The notes under the pieces: model-generated
Seen by the model: the letters and a program-made list of their open reading frames with translations, nothing else
Told to the model about the DNA's origin: nothing
Databases searched by the model: none
Source of the DNA: SKKY01 sp965228015
Lineage (GTDB): Bacteria; Bacillota; Peptococcia; Peptococcales; SKKY01
Direction of reading: 5' to 3'
Assembly (NCBI GenBank): GCA_965228015.1
Contig: OZ245787.1
Span: 1 to 64,000 of the forward strand
DNA length: 64,000 nucleotides
In this document: piece after piece, positions 1 to 8,458 of the stretch
How positions within the stretch are numbered: the stretch's first letter is position 1
Layout: every line of letters begins with the position of its first letter
Position numbers and translations under genes: made by a program

Positions 1-1301
1 GATCTAAAAGAAAATCTGAAAAAAACATTCTTGATTCCCTGCGCTGGCTTGGAATTAATTGGGATGAAGGTATTGAAGTCGGGGGAGATCACGGTCCTTA
101 TCGTCAAACTGAAAGACTTGATATATACAGAAATCATGCTCAGGAGTTAATTGATAAAGGAATGGCCTACCAGTGTTTTTGCAGCCAGGAAGAAATTGAA
201 GCAGACAGAGAAGCAGCAATGGCAGAAGGTAGAATGCCAGTTTACAGTGGGAAATGTCGTAATCTGACTCAGGAGCAAAAAGATGCTTACATTGCAGAAG
301 GCAGAAAACCAGTAGTTCGTTTCAAAGTCCCTGCAGATAAAGTTCTTACTATAGAAGACCAGGTTCGTGGAACTGTTAGTTTTGAGTCAAACGGTGTCGG
401 AGATTATGTAATAATCAAGTCTGATGGAATTGCAACATACAATTTTGCAGCGGTAATCGACGACCATTATATGGATATAACTCATGTAATACGTGGGGAA
501 GAGCACTTATCAAATACCCCAAGGCAAATAGTAGTTTACGATGCCTTCGGATGGAATAAACCAGAATTTGCTCATATTTCCCTGATTCTTGGAAAAGATA
601 AAAAGAAAATGAGTAAACGTGACGGAGCAACAAGTGTTGTTCAATATCAGAATGCAGGATATTTACCAGAAGCTCTTGTAAACTTCTTGGCATTACTTGG
701 ATGGTCTCCTTCAACAGAAGAAGAAATTTTTTCTATGGATGAGTTAATCCAGCAATTTTCTCTGGATCGAGTAGCAAAAAATCCTGCAGTATTCGATTTC
801 GAAAAACTGAAGTGGGTAAATGGTATATATATAAGAAATCTTCCGAAGGAAAAAGTTGCAGAAGGAATCCGATCTTTCCTTGGAGAATATCTTGCAGAAA
901 AATCTGCTGAAGAACAAGAAGTCTGGCTGAATTATGTGGCAGAGGCTCTATTTAATCACATCAACACATTTGCAGATATAAAAACTGAGCTGGAAAAATT
1001 CATGAAGGAAGACATCCAAATTTCAGATGAGGCAAAAGAAGTTCTTGCCATTGAAGAATCAATTGCTGTAATTCGCTGTTTCAGAGATAAACTGGCAGCT
1101 CTGGAGGAAGTAAATCCTCCTGCAGTTAAAGAGTTAATCAAAGAAACAGGAAAAGAAATGAACGCAAAAGGCAAAGGATTATTTATGCCAGTGAGAGTTG
1201 GAATCTCCGGAGAACTTCATGGTCCAGATCTTGCAAACACCGTTACAATTCTCGGGAAAGAAAAAACCCTTAGCAGAATTGACAAAATCCTTCAAGGTTA
1301 A
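1..1301 (+). CDS. gltX: Glutamyl-tRNA synthetase, 5'-truncated by window edge
   Basis: Charges tRNA-Glu (possibly also tRNA-Gln in organisms using the amidotransferase route) in the cytoplasm. The frame is already open at position 3 and continues without a stop to TAA at 1299-1301, so the true start lies left of the window; the ATG at 162 is internal. Visible class I synthetase features are the GDHGPYRQTERL stretch near the beginning, HISLILGKDKKKMSKRDGA containing the KMSKR ATP loop (about 600-640), and the helical anticodon-binding C-terminal part. The HIGH motif would be upstream, outside the window. The last codons contain a consensus promoter for the following cysteine genes. Confidence 0.96.
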   Translation, partial: SKRKSEKNILDSLRWLGINWDEGIEVGGDHGPYRQTERLDIYRNHAQELIDKGMAYQCFCSQEEIEADREAAMAEGRMPVYSGKCRNLTQEQKDAYIAEGRKPVVRFKVPADKVLTIEDQVRGTVSFESNGVGDYVIIKSDGIATYNFAAVIDDHYMDITHVIRGEEHLSNTPRQIVVYDAFGWNKPEFAHISLILGKDKKKMSKRDGATSVVQYQNAGYLPEALVNFLALLGWSPSTEEEIFSMDELIQQFSLDRVAKNPAVFDFEKLKWVNGIYIRNLPKEKVAEGIRSFLGEYLAEKSAEEQEVWLNYVAEALFNHINTFADIKTELEKFMKEDIQISDEAKEVLAIEESIAVIRCFRDKLAALEEVNPPAVKELIKETGKEMNAKGKGLFMPVRVGISGELHGPDLANTVTILGKEKTLSRIDKILQG

Positions 1302-1308
1302 GTATAAT
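1279..1308 (+). promoter_or_regulatory. Sigma-A type promoter for the T-box/cysE-cysS unit
   Basis: TTGACA at 1279-1284 and TATAAT at 1303-1308 are both perfect consensus hexamers, separated by 18 bases. The -35 lies inside the gltX 3' end. Predicted transcription start is near 1315, about 40 bases before the T-box leader. Confidence 0.75.
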
Positions 1309-1352
1309 CATAACAATATAAATATATGACTTATATAATTAATAACAAAAAT

Positions 1353-1697
1353 GCAATGAAGAGAAGAGTATCTTTATGAATCTTTACCAGAGAGAATCTG
1401 CCACTGGCTGAAAGCAGATTTTAAAGAAATTAAAGAGAAGTGCATCTCTGAGCAGAAAAGCAGAAATTAAGGTCGACGCCGCAAAACCGTCAGTCCGCGA
1501 GAGTACGCCCATCCGTTTTGCAGCGTTACATGCAGAGAGTGGAAAAACCCGTCGCCGCTATTCCAAGGCAATAAAGCTCCCCCAATCACCACAAGCACTA
1601 CGAGGAGCCTTATTGCAGTCGCAGCCACCGGTTTTTCAACCAGAGTGGAACCACGCACCTATGCGTCTCTGACCCCAGAGATGCATAGGTTTTTTTT
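1353..1697 (+). promoter_or_regulatory. T-box riboswitch, tRNA-Cys specific
   Basis: A tRNA-sensing leader that reads uncharged tRNA and controls cysteine genes by antitermination. It starts with the typical AATGAAGAGAAGAGTA (about 1355-1370), continues with the AGAGA-containing stem I (about 1389-1425), has a UGC triplet at 1441-1443 in specifier-loop context (GAAG-UGC-AUCUCUGAG), and carries the T-box sequence GAGTGGAACCACG at 1643-1655. The Cys codon matches the downstream cysE-cysS genes. The stretch between stem I and the T-box (about 1471-1640) is long and clearly GC-richer than its surroundings. Confidence 0.88.
1658..1697 (+). terminator. T-box regulated intrinsic terminator
   Basis: A 14-pair stem (1658-1671 with 1676-1689, one G-U pair) with a CCCC-type loop is followed by eight T residues. 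It starts three bases after the T-box sequence, so pairing of the T-box with the tRNA acceptor end would exclude it. Confidence 0.85.
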
Positions 1698-1708
1698 ATG
1701 CAGCAGAG

Positions 1709-1751
1709 GGGACGCTTCCATTTTCCGCGCTTTATCCACAGGAAGTGTCCC
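1709..1751. repeat. 43-bp imperfect palindrome containing a DnaA-box-like 9-mer
   Basis: Arms GGGACGCTTCC (1709-1719) and GGAAGTGTCCC (1741-1751) pair at 10 of 11 positions. The loop contains TTATCCACA (1732-1740), a perfect DnaA-box consensus. A related loop, TTTTCCGCG followed by CTATCCACAGG, occurs just upstream of pilT (about 51343-51363). It resembles a dispersed intergenic hairpin repeat; a role in DnaA binding is only inference. Confidence 0.5.
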
Positions 1752-1766
1752 AGATAAGGAGGAGCA

Positions 1767-2411
1767 ATGAATAAGAATAAAAAAATGGGCGTTCTTGCTC
1801 GGATGAAAAATAATATTAATGTAATCTTCGAAAGAGATCCGGCCCCGAAAAGTAAGCTGGAAGTAATTCTTAACTATCCCGGGCTCCACGCAATCTGGAT
1901 GCACCGGATCGCCCACTTTTTTACAAAACCCACTTTTTTTAATCGCCCGACTCATATCTCAGTTCACCCGTTTCCTGACACAAATTGAGATCCACCCAGG
2001 AGCGAAGCTTGGAGACGGACTTTTTATCGACCGCGGCTGTGGCGTAGTAATCGGCGAAACTACAGAAATTGGCGAAAATGTTACCATTTTCTAGGGAGTA
2101 ACTCTGGGGGGAGCGGCAAGGAAAAAGGCAAACGTCATCCAACCTTGGGAGACAATGTTGTTGTAAGTACGGGAGCAAAAGTTCTCGGCTCTTTCCGTGT
2201 GGGAGATAACGCGAAAATCGGTGCCAGCTCAGTTGTTCTCAAAGAAGTTTCCGACAACTGTACCGTAGTTGGAATCCCCGGCCGGGTAGTTGCAGGACAC
2301 CGCCCAACAGGTAAAAATGAAATTGACCTTAAGCATGATGAACTTCCAGATCCAATCAAGGAAATGTTTGTTCTGCTTCAAGACAAAATACAAATATTAG
2401 AAAAAAAGTAG
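1767..2411 (+). pseudogene. cysE: Serine O-acetyltransferase, broken by two frameshifts and one stop
   Basis: Would acetylate serine for cysteine synthesis. Start ATG 1767 follows GGAGGAG. The N-terminal frame (IFERDPAPKSKLEVILNYPG, LHAIWMHRIAHFF) is lost after a T7 run at 1934-1940; restoring one T gives the expected IARLISQFTRFLTQIEIHPG. The left-handed beta-helix then reads well (GVVIGETTEIGENVTIF) until an in-frame TAG at about 2092, where the family has a glutamine. A missing base near 2111-2113 shifts the frame again before GKEKGKRHPTLGDNVVV, which continues to 2411. Total length without lesions is about 214 residues, usual for the short Firmicute form. Composition is more GC-rich than neighbouring cysS. 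Either real decay or sequencing error. Confidence 0.88.
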
Positions 2412-2435
2412 AAGAGCTGGAGGTAGAAATTGACG

Positions 2436-3857
2436 ATGATAAAAATATATAACACTGAGAAACAGCAAAAGGAAAAGTTCATTCCATTAGAAGAGAAACA
2501 GGTAAAAATGTACGTCTGCGGACCAACAACCTATAACCTGATTCACCTGGGAAACGCCCGCCCTGTAGTTGTTTTCGATACAATAAGACGTTATTTCGAG
2601 TATTCCAGATACCAGGTGACTTACATTCAAAACTTTACTGATGTTGACGATAAAATCATAAATCGTGCAGCTGAAGAAAACATGGAGCCCCTGACCCTTG
2701 CAGAAAAATATATTGGTGAATATTTTAAAGATACAGAAAAATTAAACATTAAAAAAGCAACCCACCATCCCAAAGTGAGTGAAAATATACCAGAAATTAT
2801 TGCCTTCGTTCAGGGGCTTATAGATAAAGGATTTGCATACGAAGTAGATGGAGATGTATATTACGACATCCAAAAATTTGATCACTATGGAAAATTCTCC
2901 GGCCGTGATCTTGAAGATATGCAAATGGGTGCTCGCATAAATGTAGATGAAAGAAAAAAACATCCAGGGGATTTTGCCCTTTGGAAAAGCGCTAAACCAG
3001 GAGAACTCTTTTGGGAGAGTCCCTGGGGTCCAGGTCGTCCTGGGTGGCACATTGAATGCTCCGTTATGAGTAGAAAATTTTTAGGAGATCAATTTGACAT
3101 TCATGGTGGTGGACAGGATCTTGTCTTCCCCCATCACGAAAATGAGGTAGCTCAGACAGAAGCAATGACAGGGAAGAAAATGGCAAACTACTGGATGCAC
3201 AACGGTTTTATCACCATCAATAAAGAAAAAATGTCAAAATCCTTAGGCAATTTCTTTTTATTAAGAGAAATCTTGGACAGATTTGATCCTATAACAGTTC
3301 GTTTCTATTTAATTGAAGCTCACTATCGCAGTCCTTTGGATTTCGATTACGACAAAATTGAAGAAAGCGGCCGGGCTTTGGAAAGAATCAAAAACACCTA
3401 TCTTCAACTAAAAAATTATCAAGAACCTTCATCATCAGAAGATGAAAGTAAAAAAGTTGAAAAAATTATTGAAGAAGTAACAGAAGATTTCAAAGAAGCA
3501 ATGGATGATGATTTTAATACGGCTCTTGCTATCGCAGAAATTTTTGATTTCACAAAAGAAATTAATAAACTCATCAAGAAAAATGAAATGACAAAAGAAA
3601 ATTCAGAAAAACTTTTATCCGTTTACGCAGGGCTTTTAGATGTGCTAGGATTAGACATAGAAAAAGCAACCACATCTTCATCAAAACAAGGAGAGCAGTC
3701 TAATCTTACAGAAAAATTAATTCAAATTTTAATTGACCTTCGTCAGGACGCGAAGAAAAACAAAGATTTTGCAACTGCAGATAAAATCAGAAATTCTCTT
3801 AGTGAAATTGGAGTCCATTTAGAGGACACCAGAGCAGGGATACAATGGAAGATATAA
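2436..3857 (+). CDS. cysS: Cysteinyl-tRNA synthetase
   Basis: Charges tRNA-Cys. The 473-residue protein has the class I signature region YNLIHLGNARP near residue 30, zinc-site segments around GWHIECSVM and FPHHENEVAQ, and KMSKS before LGNFF near residue 265, followed by the DALR-type helical C-terminus. ATG 2436 is chosen over TTG 2430 because GGAGG (2419-2423) is then well spaced. It is the second gene after the Cys T-box and overlaps mrnC by 13 bases. Confidence 0.97.
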   Translation: MIKIYNTEKQQKEKFIPLEEKQVKMYVCGPTTYNLIHLGNARPVVVFDTIRRYFEYSRYQVTYIQNFTDVDDKIINRAAEENMEPLTLAEKYIGEYFKDTEKLNIKKATHHPKVSENIPEIIAFVQGLIDKGFAYEVDGDVYYDIQKFDHYGKFSGRDLEDMQMGARINVDERKKHPGDFALWKSAKPGELFWESPWGPGRPGWHIECSVMSRKFLGDQFDIHGGGQDLVFPHHENEVAQTEAMTGKKMANYWMHNGFITINKEKMSKSLGNFFLLREILDRFDPITVRFYLIEAHYRSPLDFDYDKIEESGRALERIKNTYLQLKNYQEPSSSEDESKKVEKIIEEVTEDFKEAMDDDFNTALAIAEIFDFTKEINKLIKKNEMTKENSEKLLSVYAGLLDVLGLDIEKATTSSSKQGEQSNLTEKLIQILIDLRQDAKKNKDFATADKIRNSLSEIGVHLEDTRAGIQWKI

Positions 3858-4243
3858 AAAATTATACTGGAATTGTTTTAGCATACATCGGAGATGCAGT
3901 TTACGAGCTAGAAGTGAGAAAAGCGTTAATTAAAAAAGGATACTACCGGGGAAATCGCCTTCATAAAGAAGCAATCCGCCGGGTTAATGCTCCAATGCAA
4001 AGCAGGCTGATCCTATCCATTTTAAATGATCTTACCCCCGAAGAGGCAGATGCTTTTCGCCGGGGAAGAAATACCAAGCCGAAATATATTCCGAAACAAT
4101 CAAATATTACCGAGTATACCAATGCCGCAGGTCTTGAATCATTAATGGGATATCTTTATCTCAAAGAAGATAAAAAGCGAATCGGGGAAATTATAAATCG
4201 CCTGGAGGAACTTTTAGATGAGGATGAAAAGGAGAGAAGATAA
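3845..4243 (+). CDS. mrnC: Mini-ribonuclease III
   Basis: A 132-residue RNase III-like catalytic domain without the double-stranded RNA-binding domain. In Bacillus the homologue matures 23S rRNA ends. IGDAVYELEVR near residue 15 corresponds to the metal-binding signature helix, and the second acidic helix is in TNAAGLESLMGYLYL. The start overlaps the end of cysS and the stop is immediately followed by thyX, implying translational coupling. The cysS-mrnC-thyX/rlmB order is the usual one in Firmicutes. Confidence 0.92.
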   Translation: MEDIKNYTGIVLAYIGDAVYELEVRKALIKKGYYRGNRLHKEAIRRVNAPMQSRLILSILNDLTPEEADAFRRGRNTKPKYIPKQSNITEYTNAAGLESLMGYLYLKEDKKRIGEIINRLEELLDEDEKERR

Positions 4244-4936
4244 TTGATTATTACAAAAGCAAAAGTATTGATTCCAAAGTCAGAAATTGAAAAAGATTTC
4301 TTAAAGAGATTAGAAAGATACGCCCGTGTCTGCTATAAATCTGAAGACAAACTTAGAGACGAAGTGAATACCAGTTTTCTTGGCGGGATTATTAAACATG
4401 GACACGAATCTATAATTGAACACGAAAAAATTACACTTATGTTCATTACAGACAGAGGTATAACTCATGAAGTAGTCCGTCACAGAGTTGGCGGCTATTC
4501 TCAGGAGTCAACACGATACTGTAATTATTCAAATGATAAATTTGGGAATGAGATAGCAGTTATAGATCCATTTTTCTACAGAAATCGTCCGGCAGAATAT
4601 GAATTATGGGAGAAATCCTGTAAGGAAGCTGAATCAAATTACTTTGCACTTCTTGAAGCAGGCTCAACTCCACAAGAAGCCCGCTCTGTATTGCCTAACT
4701 CCTTGAAAACAGAAATCGTTGTGACATATAACCTGAGGGAATGGAGACATTTCTTAAAGCTTAGATGCGACAAAGGGGCTCACCCTCAAGTAAAAGAAAT
4801 TGCAATTCCATTACTTAAATACTTTAAGGAAATTCTGCCTACACTTTTCGCAGATATTCTTTTTGAAGAAGACTTTGCAGAAGAAAACTATGGTGAAATT
4901 GTATTTACAGATGACTTTTTCAATCCTATAGTCTGA
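4244..4936 (+). CDS. thyX: FAD-dependent thymidylate synthase
   Basis: Makes dTMP from dUMP using methylene-tetrahydrofolate and reduced FAD. The 230-residue protein shows the ThyX motif RHRX7S as RHRVGGYSQES within HEVVRHRVGGYSQESTRY, plus the downstream NLREWRHFLKLR segment. The start is TTG directly after the mrnC stop. It ends in TGA, which shows that UGA is a stop codon in this genome. Confidence 0.96.
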   Translation: MIITKAKVLIPKSEIEKDFLKRLERYARVCYKSEDKLRDEVNTSFLGGIIKHGHESIIEHEKITLMFITDRGITHEVVRHRVGGYSQESTRYCNYSNDKFGNEIAVIDPFFYRNRPAEYELWEKSCKEAESNYFALLEAGSTPQEARSVLPNSLKTEIVVTYNLREWRHFLKLRCDKGAHPQVKEIAIPLLKYFKEILPTLFADILFEEDFAEENYGEIVFTDDFFNPIV

Positions 4937-4954
4937 GAAGAGGTAAAAATATAT

Positions 4955-5713
4955 ATGAATAATTCAGAACAATATTATTATGGAAGACATGCAGTAATGG
5001 AACTAATTAAATCCGGCAAAAATCTAAACAAACTATATTTAAGTAAAGGTATCCGGGAAAGTACCGTAGCAGATTTTAAAAGGAGTCTTGAAGGCACAGG
5101 GGTTCCAATCAAATTTATTGATAGAAACATAATGGATAAAATGTTTCCCGAAAAAAATCATCAGGGAATAGCCGCAGAAGTAAGTGTAAAAGAATATTGT
5201 GAATGGGAAGAAATCCTTGCAAAGGCAGAAGAGAGAGGGGAAGATCCTTTAATTCTTCTTCTTGATTCCGTTGAAGATCCCCACAATTTCGGGGCAATAA
5301 TCAGAACAGCAGAAGCTGCAGGAGTTCACGGGATTATTATCCCGAAAAACCGTTCAGTTATGCTCTCCGAGACGGTAGCAAAAACATCCGCAGGAGCATT
5401 GGAAAATATTTTAATTTCCCGGGTTACAAATTTATCTCAGTTAATAGACAAACTGAAAGAAAAAAACATCTGGATTTACGGAACCGATCTTAAAGGCCAG
5501 AGCATATATAAGGGCAAAATTACAGGAGCAACTGCAATTGTTCTTGGCAATGAAAGTAAGGGAGTTAGCCCAAATATCCTAAAAAAGTGCGATGTTGTTA
5601 TTACAATACCTATGATTGGACAAGTTAATTCTTTAAATGTATCAGTTGCCACAGGAGTAATTCTATTTGAACTTCTTCGCCAAAAATTATCAAATGCGAA
5701 GGATGGGAAGTAA
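4955..5713 (+). CDS. rlmB: 23S rRNA 2'-O-ribose methyltransferase, TrmH/SpoU family
   Basis: 252 residues. An N-terminal substrate-binding domain (YYYGRHAVMELIKSGKNLNK) precedes a SPOUT knot domain with motif 1 DSVEDPHNFGAIIRTAEAAG, motif 2 VLGNESKGVS and motif 3 IPMIGQVNSLNVSVATG. The best match is the RlmB/YacO type acting on 23S rRNA; the substrate is inferred from family. ATG 4955 follows AGAAGAGG. Confidence 0.93.
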   Translation: MNNSEQYYYGRHAVMELIKSGKNLNKLYLSKGIRESTVADFKRSLEGTGVPIKFIDRNIMDKMFPEKNHQGIAAEVSVKEYCEWEEILAKAEERGEDPLILLLDSVEDPHNFGAIIRTAEAAGVHGIIIPKNRSVMLSETVAKTSAGALENILISRVTNLSQLIDKLKEKNIWIYGTDLKGQSIYKGKITGATAIVLGNESKGVSPNILKKCDVVITIPMIGQVNSLNVSVATGVILFELLRQKLSNAKDGK

Positions 5714-5715
5714 TC

Positions 5716-6231
5716 TTGGACTTTTATCTGGTTGTTGATGGCTATAATATTTTAAACAGCTGGCCGGAACTATCGAAAATGATGGAAGACAGCATTGAAG
5801 ATGCAAGAGACCGCCTGATTCATTTGTTAAATAACTATGCGGGATATAAACATTATAAAATCATATTGGTTTTTGATGGGCACAAGGTAAAAGACAATGT
5901 TGGAGAAAGATATTTCAATGGAAAGGTTGAAGTTGTTTTCAGCCCTTATGGAGTATCTGCAGATCATGTAATAGAAAAGGAAGTTGGCAAACTTTTGAAG
6001 ACCAGTAAAGTTTTTGTTGCAACCTCAGATAAGTTACAGCAAGAAATAATTTGGTCAAAAGGAGCTTACCGGGTTTCATCCAGAGAGCTTCTGAGTGAAC
6101 TTGAAAAGACTCAAAAAGAGTTTAGCGAGTTGATTGAAAGAAAAAGTAGTGGAAAAAGAAATTACCTGGAAGCAAACTTAAATAAAGATGTTCTGGCAAA
6201 GCTTGAAAAAATCAGAAGAAAAAAACATTGA
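5716..6231 (+). CDS. yacP: NYN-domain ribonuclease, YacP/Rae1 family
   Basis: 171 residues. The acidic beta-strand LVVDGYNILNSWPEL at the N-terminus and VFDGHK further on fit the PIN-like NYN fold. The Bacillus homologue Rae1 cleaves mRNA on the ribosome. TTG 5716 starts two bases after rlmB ends. The C-terminus is lysine-rich and the gene ends inside the promoter region of the tRNA cluster. Confidence 0.88.
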   Translation: MDFYLVVDGYNILNSWPELSKMMEDSIEDARDRLIHLLNNYAGYKHYKIILVFDGHKVKDNVGERYFNGKVEVVFSPYGVSADHVIEKEVGKLLKTSKVFVATSDKLQQEIIWSKGAYRVSSRELLSELEKTQKEFSELIERKSSGKRNYLEANLNKDVLAKLEKIRRKKH

Positions 6232-6256
6232 CTTTGTTCCGGGGATATTATAGAAT
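6228..6256 (+). promoter_or_regulatory. Promoter of the tRNA cluster
   Basis: TTGACT (6228-6233) and TAGAAT (6251-6256) are spaced by 17 bases, and the first tRNA begins 19 bases after the -10 box. The -35 overlaps the yacP stop codon. Confidence 0.65.
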
Positions 6257-6274
6257 AATTTTTGTCAGAAAAAA

Positions 6275-6350
6275 GCCGACGTAGCTCAACTGGAAGAGCA
6301 GCTGACTTGTAATCAGCAGGTTGCGGGTTCGAGTCCCATCGTCGGCTCCA
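6275..6350 (+). tRNA. tRNA-Thr (UGU)
   Basis: A cloverleaf with acceptor arms GCCGACG/CGTCGGC, anticodon TGT in CTGACTTGTAATCAG, T-loop GGTTCGAGTCC and encoded CCA. Confidence 0.96.
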
Positions 6351-6366
6351 ATTTTTCTAACAATAT

Positions 6367-6452
6367 GGAGGGATGCCCGAGCCGGCCAAAGGGGGCGGAC
6401 TGTAAATCCGTTGGCTACGCCTTCACAGGTTCGAATCCTGTTCCCTCCACCA
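6367..6452 (+). tRNA. tRNA-Tyr (GUA)
   Basis: A long-variable-arm tRNA (86 bases) with acceptor GGAGGGA/TCCCTCC, anticodon GTA at 6402-6404, T-loop GGTTCGAATCC and encoded CCA. Confidence 0.96.
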
Positions 6453-6492
6453 TTTATTTTTAAGTTTTTGGGTAAAGTATTTTTATTATTAA

Positions 6493-6568
<76 letters not shown>

Positions 6569-6578
6569 AAATTTTTTT

Positions 6579-6654
6579 GCCCATATAGCTCAGGCGGTAG
6601 AGTGCCACCTTGGTAAGGTGGAGGTCGGCGGTTCAAGTCCGCTTATGGGCTCCA
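6579..6654 (+). tRNA. tRNA-Thr (GGU)
   Basis: Acceptor GCCCATA/TATGGGC, anticodon GGT in CCACCTTGGTAAGGTGG, encoded CCA. This is the second threonine isoacceptor of the cluster. Confidence 0.96.
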
Positions 6655-6693
6655 TGGACAATACCGATTTCAAAAATTTAAAATTATATACAA

Positions 6694-6770
6694 GGCGGCG
6701 TAGCTCAGCTGGCTAGAGCATACGGTTCATACCCGTAGGGTCAGGGGTTCAAATCCCTTCGCCGCCACCA
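6694..6770 (+). tRNA. tRNA-Met, elongator type (CAU)
   Basis: Acceptor GGCGGCG/CGCCGCC, anticodon CAT in TACGGTTCATACCCGTA, encoded CCA. It lacks the initiator features. A lysidine-modified tRNA-Ile is a less likely alternative. Confidence 0.9.
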
Positions 6771-6772
6771 GA

Positions 6773-6802
6773 AAAAGATTCGGAGATTCCGGATCTTTTT
6801 TT
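6773..6802 (+). terminator. Intrinsic terminator of the tRNA cluster
   Basis: Arms AAAGAT-CGG and CCG-ATCTTT enclose a short loop and are followed by a run of T residues, three bases after the last tRNA. Confidence 0.7.
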
Positions 6803-6910
6803 AATGCAAAAATGCTTTACTCTTTAAAGAATTTGCGATAATATTTGACATGAAAACAAATACGTTGAGCTATCTATTTTTTAATAGTAGAACAAGGAGG
6901 AAAAAGTAAA

Positions 6911-8101
6911 ATGGCAAAAGCTAAATTTGAAAGAACTAAACCCCACGTAAATATTGGAACAATTGGTCACGTTGACCACGGTAAAACAACATCAACAGCA
7001 GCAATCACTGCAGTTTTAGCACAAAAAGGTTTTGCGAAAGTATCAAAATTCGACGAGATTGACAAGGCACCAGAAGAAAAAGAGAGAGGTATTACAATTA
7101 ATACAGCTCACGTAGAATACGAAACAGAAAACAGACACTATGCTCACGTAGACTGTCCAGGTCACGCTGACTATGTAAAAAATATGATTACAGGAGCAGC
7201 TCAGATGGACGGAGCAATCTTGGTAGTAAGTGCAGCAGATGGCCCAATGCCACAAACAAGAGAACACATTCTTCTTGCACGTCAGGTTGGGGTGCCATAT
7301 ATCGTAGTATGGTTAAACAAAGCAGACATGGTTGATGATGAAGAATTATTAGAGTTAGTTGAAATGGAAGTAAGAGAACTATTAAGCCAGTATGAATTCC
7401 CTGGAGATGATATTCCAGTAGTAAGAGGTTCAGGTTTGAAAGCTCTTGAAGATCCAACAGGCCCATGGGCAGAAAAAGTACTTGAGTTAATGCGGGCAGT
7501 AGATGACTACATTCCAACTCCAGAGCGTGCAATCGACAAGCCATTCCTAATGCCAGTAGAGGACGTATTCTCAATTACAGGCCGTGGAACAGTAGCAACA
7601 GGCAGAATTGAAAGAGGAGAAGTAAGAGTTGGTGAAGAAGTAGAGATCGTAGGTCTTTCAGAAGCTCCAAGAAAAACAGTAGTAACAGGAGTAGAAATGT
7701 TCCGTAAACTTCTTGACTATGCACAAGCAGGAGACAATATAGGCGCATTATTAAGAGGTGTTGACAGAAAAGATATTATCAGAGGCCAAGTATTAGCTAA
7801 GCCGGGATCAATCAAACCTCATACAAAGTTTTCCGGAGAGGTTTATGTATTAATAAAAGAAGAGGGTGGAAGACACACTCCATTCTTTAACGGATACAGA
7901 CCACAGTTTTACTTCAGAACAACAGACGTAACAGGATCAATTGCAATGCCAGAAGGAGTAGAAATGGTAATGCCGGGAGATAACATCAAAATGGACATCG
8001 AATTAATTACTCCAATAGCTATTGAGCCAGGCTTAAGATTTGCAATCCGTGAAGGCGGAAGAACTGTTGGTGCTGGTGTTGTTTCAGGCATTAACGAGTA
8101 A
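6911..8101 (+). CDS. tuf: Elongation factor Tu
   Basis: GTPase that delivers aminoacyl-tRNA to the ribosome. The 396-residue protein has G1 GHVDHGKTT, the switch II segment DCPGHADYVKNM, NKADM, and the two beta-barrel domains to the usual C-terminus. ATG 6911 follows AAGGAGG. A TTGACA at 6845-6850 is a possible -35, but no -10 with good spacing is clear. In many relatives tuf follows fusA; here it stands between the tRNAs and rpmG. Confidence 0.98.
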   Translation: MAKAKFERTKPHVNIGTIGHVDHGKTTSTAAITAVLAQKGFAKVSKFDEIDKAPEEKERGITINTAHVEYETENRHYAHVDCPGHADYVKNMITGAAQMDGAILVVSAADGPMPQTREHILLARQVGVPYIVVWLNKADMVDDEELLELVEMEVRELLSQYEFPGDDIPVVRGSGLKALEDPTGPWAEKVLELMRAVDDYIPTPERAIDKPFLMPVEDVFSITGRGTVATGRIERGEVRVGEEVEIVGLSEAPRKTVVTGVEMFRKLLDYAQAGDNIGALLRGVDRKDIIRGQVLAKPGSIKPHTKFSGEVYVLIKEEGGRHTPFFNGYRPQFYFRTTDVTGSIAMPEGVEMVMPGDNIKMDIELITPIAIEPGLRFAIREGGRTVGAGVVSGINE

Positions 8102-8126
8102 TAAAATTATTTAAAAGTTAAAGCTA

Positions 8127-8166
8127 AAACCTTCGCTTACTGCAAAAAGGTAGGCGAAGGTTTTTT
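8127..8166 (+). terminator. Terminator after tuf
   Basis: AAACCTTCGC pairs with GCGAAGGTTT around a 14-base loop and runs into six T residues. Confidence 0.8.
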
Positions 8167-8189
8167 AAACCATATTGCCTTAAAAAATG

Positions 8190-8218
8190 TTGACACATTA
8201 ATTGGGATATGCTAAAAT
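8190..8218 (+). promoter_or_regulatory. Promoter for rpmG-secE-nusG
   Basis: TTGACA (8190-8195), 17-base spacer, TAAAAT (8213-8218). It lies just after the tuf terminator, separating the two transcription units. Confidence 0.75.
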
Positions 8219-8279
8219 TTTAAGGTGTGAAATATATATGTATTTATATAGATGAATCTGAGTTTAAGGAGGTGCGGCA

Positions 8280-8429
8280 ATGAGAGTGGCATTGACGATT
8301 GCTTGCACAGAATGCAAGAATAGAAATTATAATACAACTAAAAATAAGAAGAACAATCCAGACAGAATTGAAATGAAAAAATACTGTCCAACATGCAAAA
8401 CACATACTATACATAAAGAAACTAAGTAA
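8280..8429 (+). CDS. rpmG: Ribosomal protein L33, four-cysteine form
   Basis: A 49-residue large-subunit protein, found by direct translation. It starts MRVALTIACTECKNRNY and contains CTEC and CPTC, the zinc-binding pairs of the C+ form, and NNPDRIEMKKYCPTCKTHT. ATG 8280 follows AAGGAGGTG. It is followed by secE, as usual. No tRNA-Trp is present between them. Confidence 0.95.
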   Translation: MRVALTIACTECKNRNYNTTKNKKNNPDRIEMKKYCPTCKTHTIHKETK

Positions 8430-8458
8430 TTGCAGGTAAAGCAGAAAGGTGTTTTAAA

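Noticed and set aside
8430..8458. tRNA-Trp often found between rpmG and secE.
   Set aside because: The gap is only 29 bases and has no tRNA sequence.
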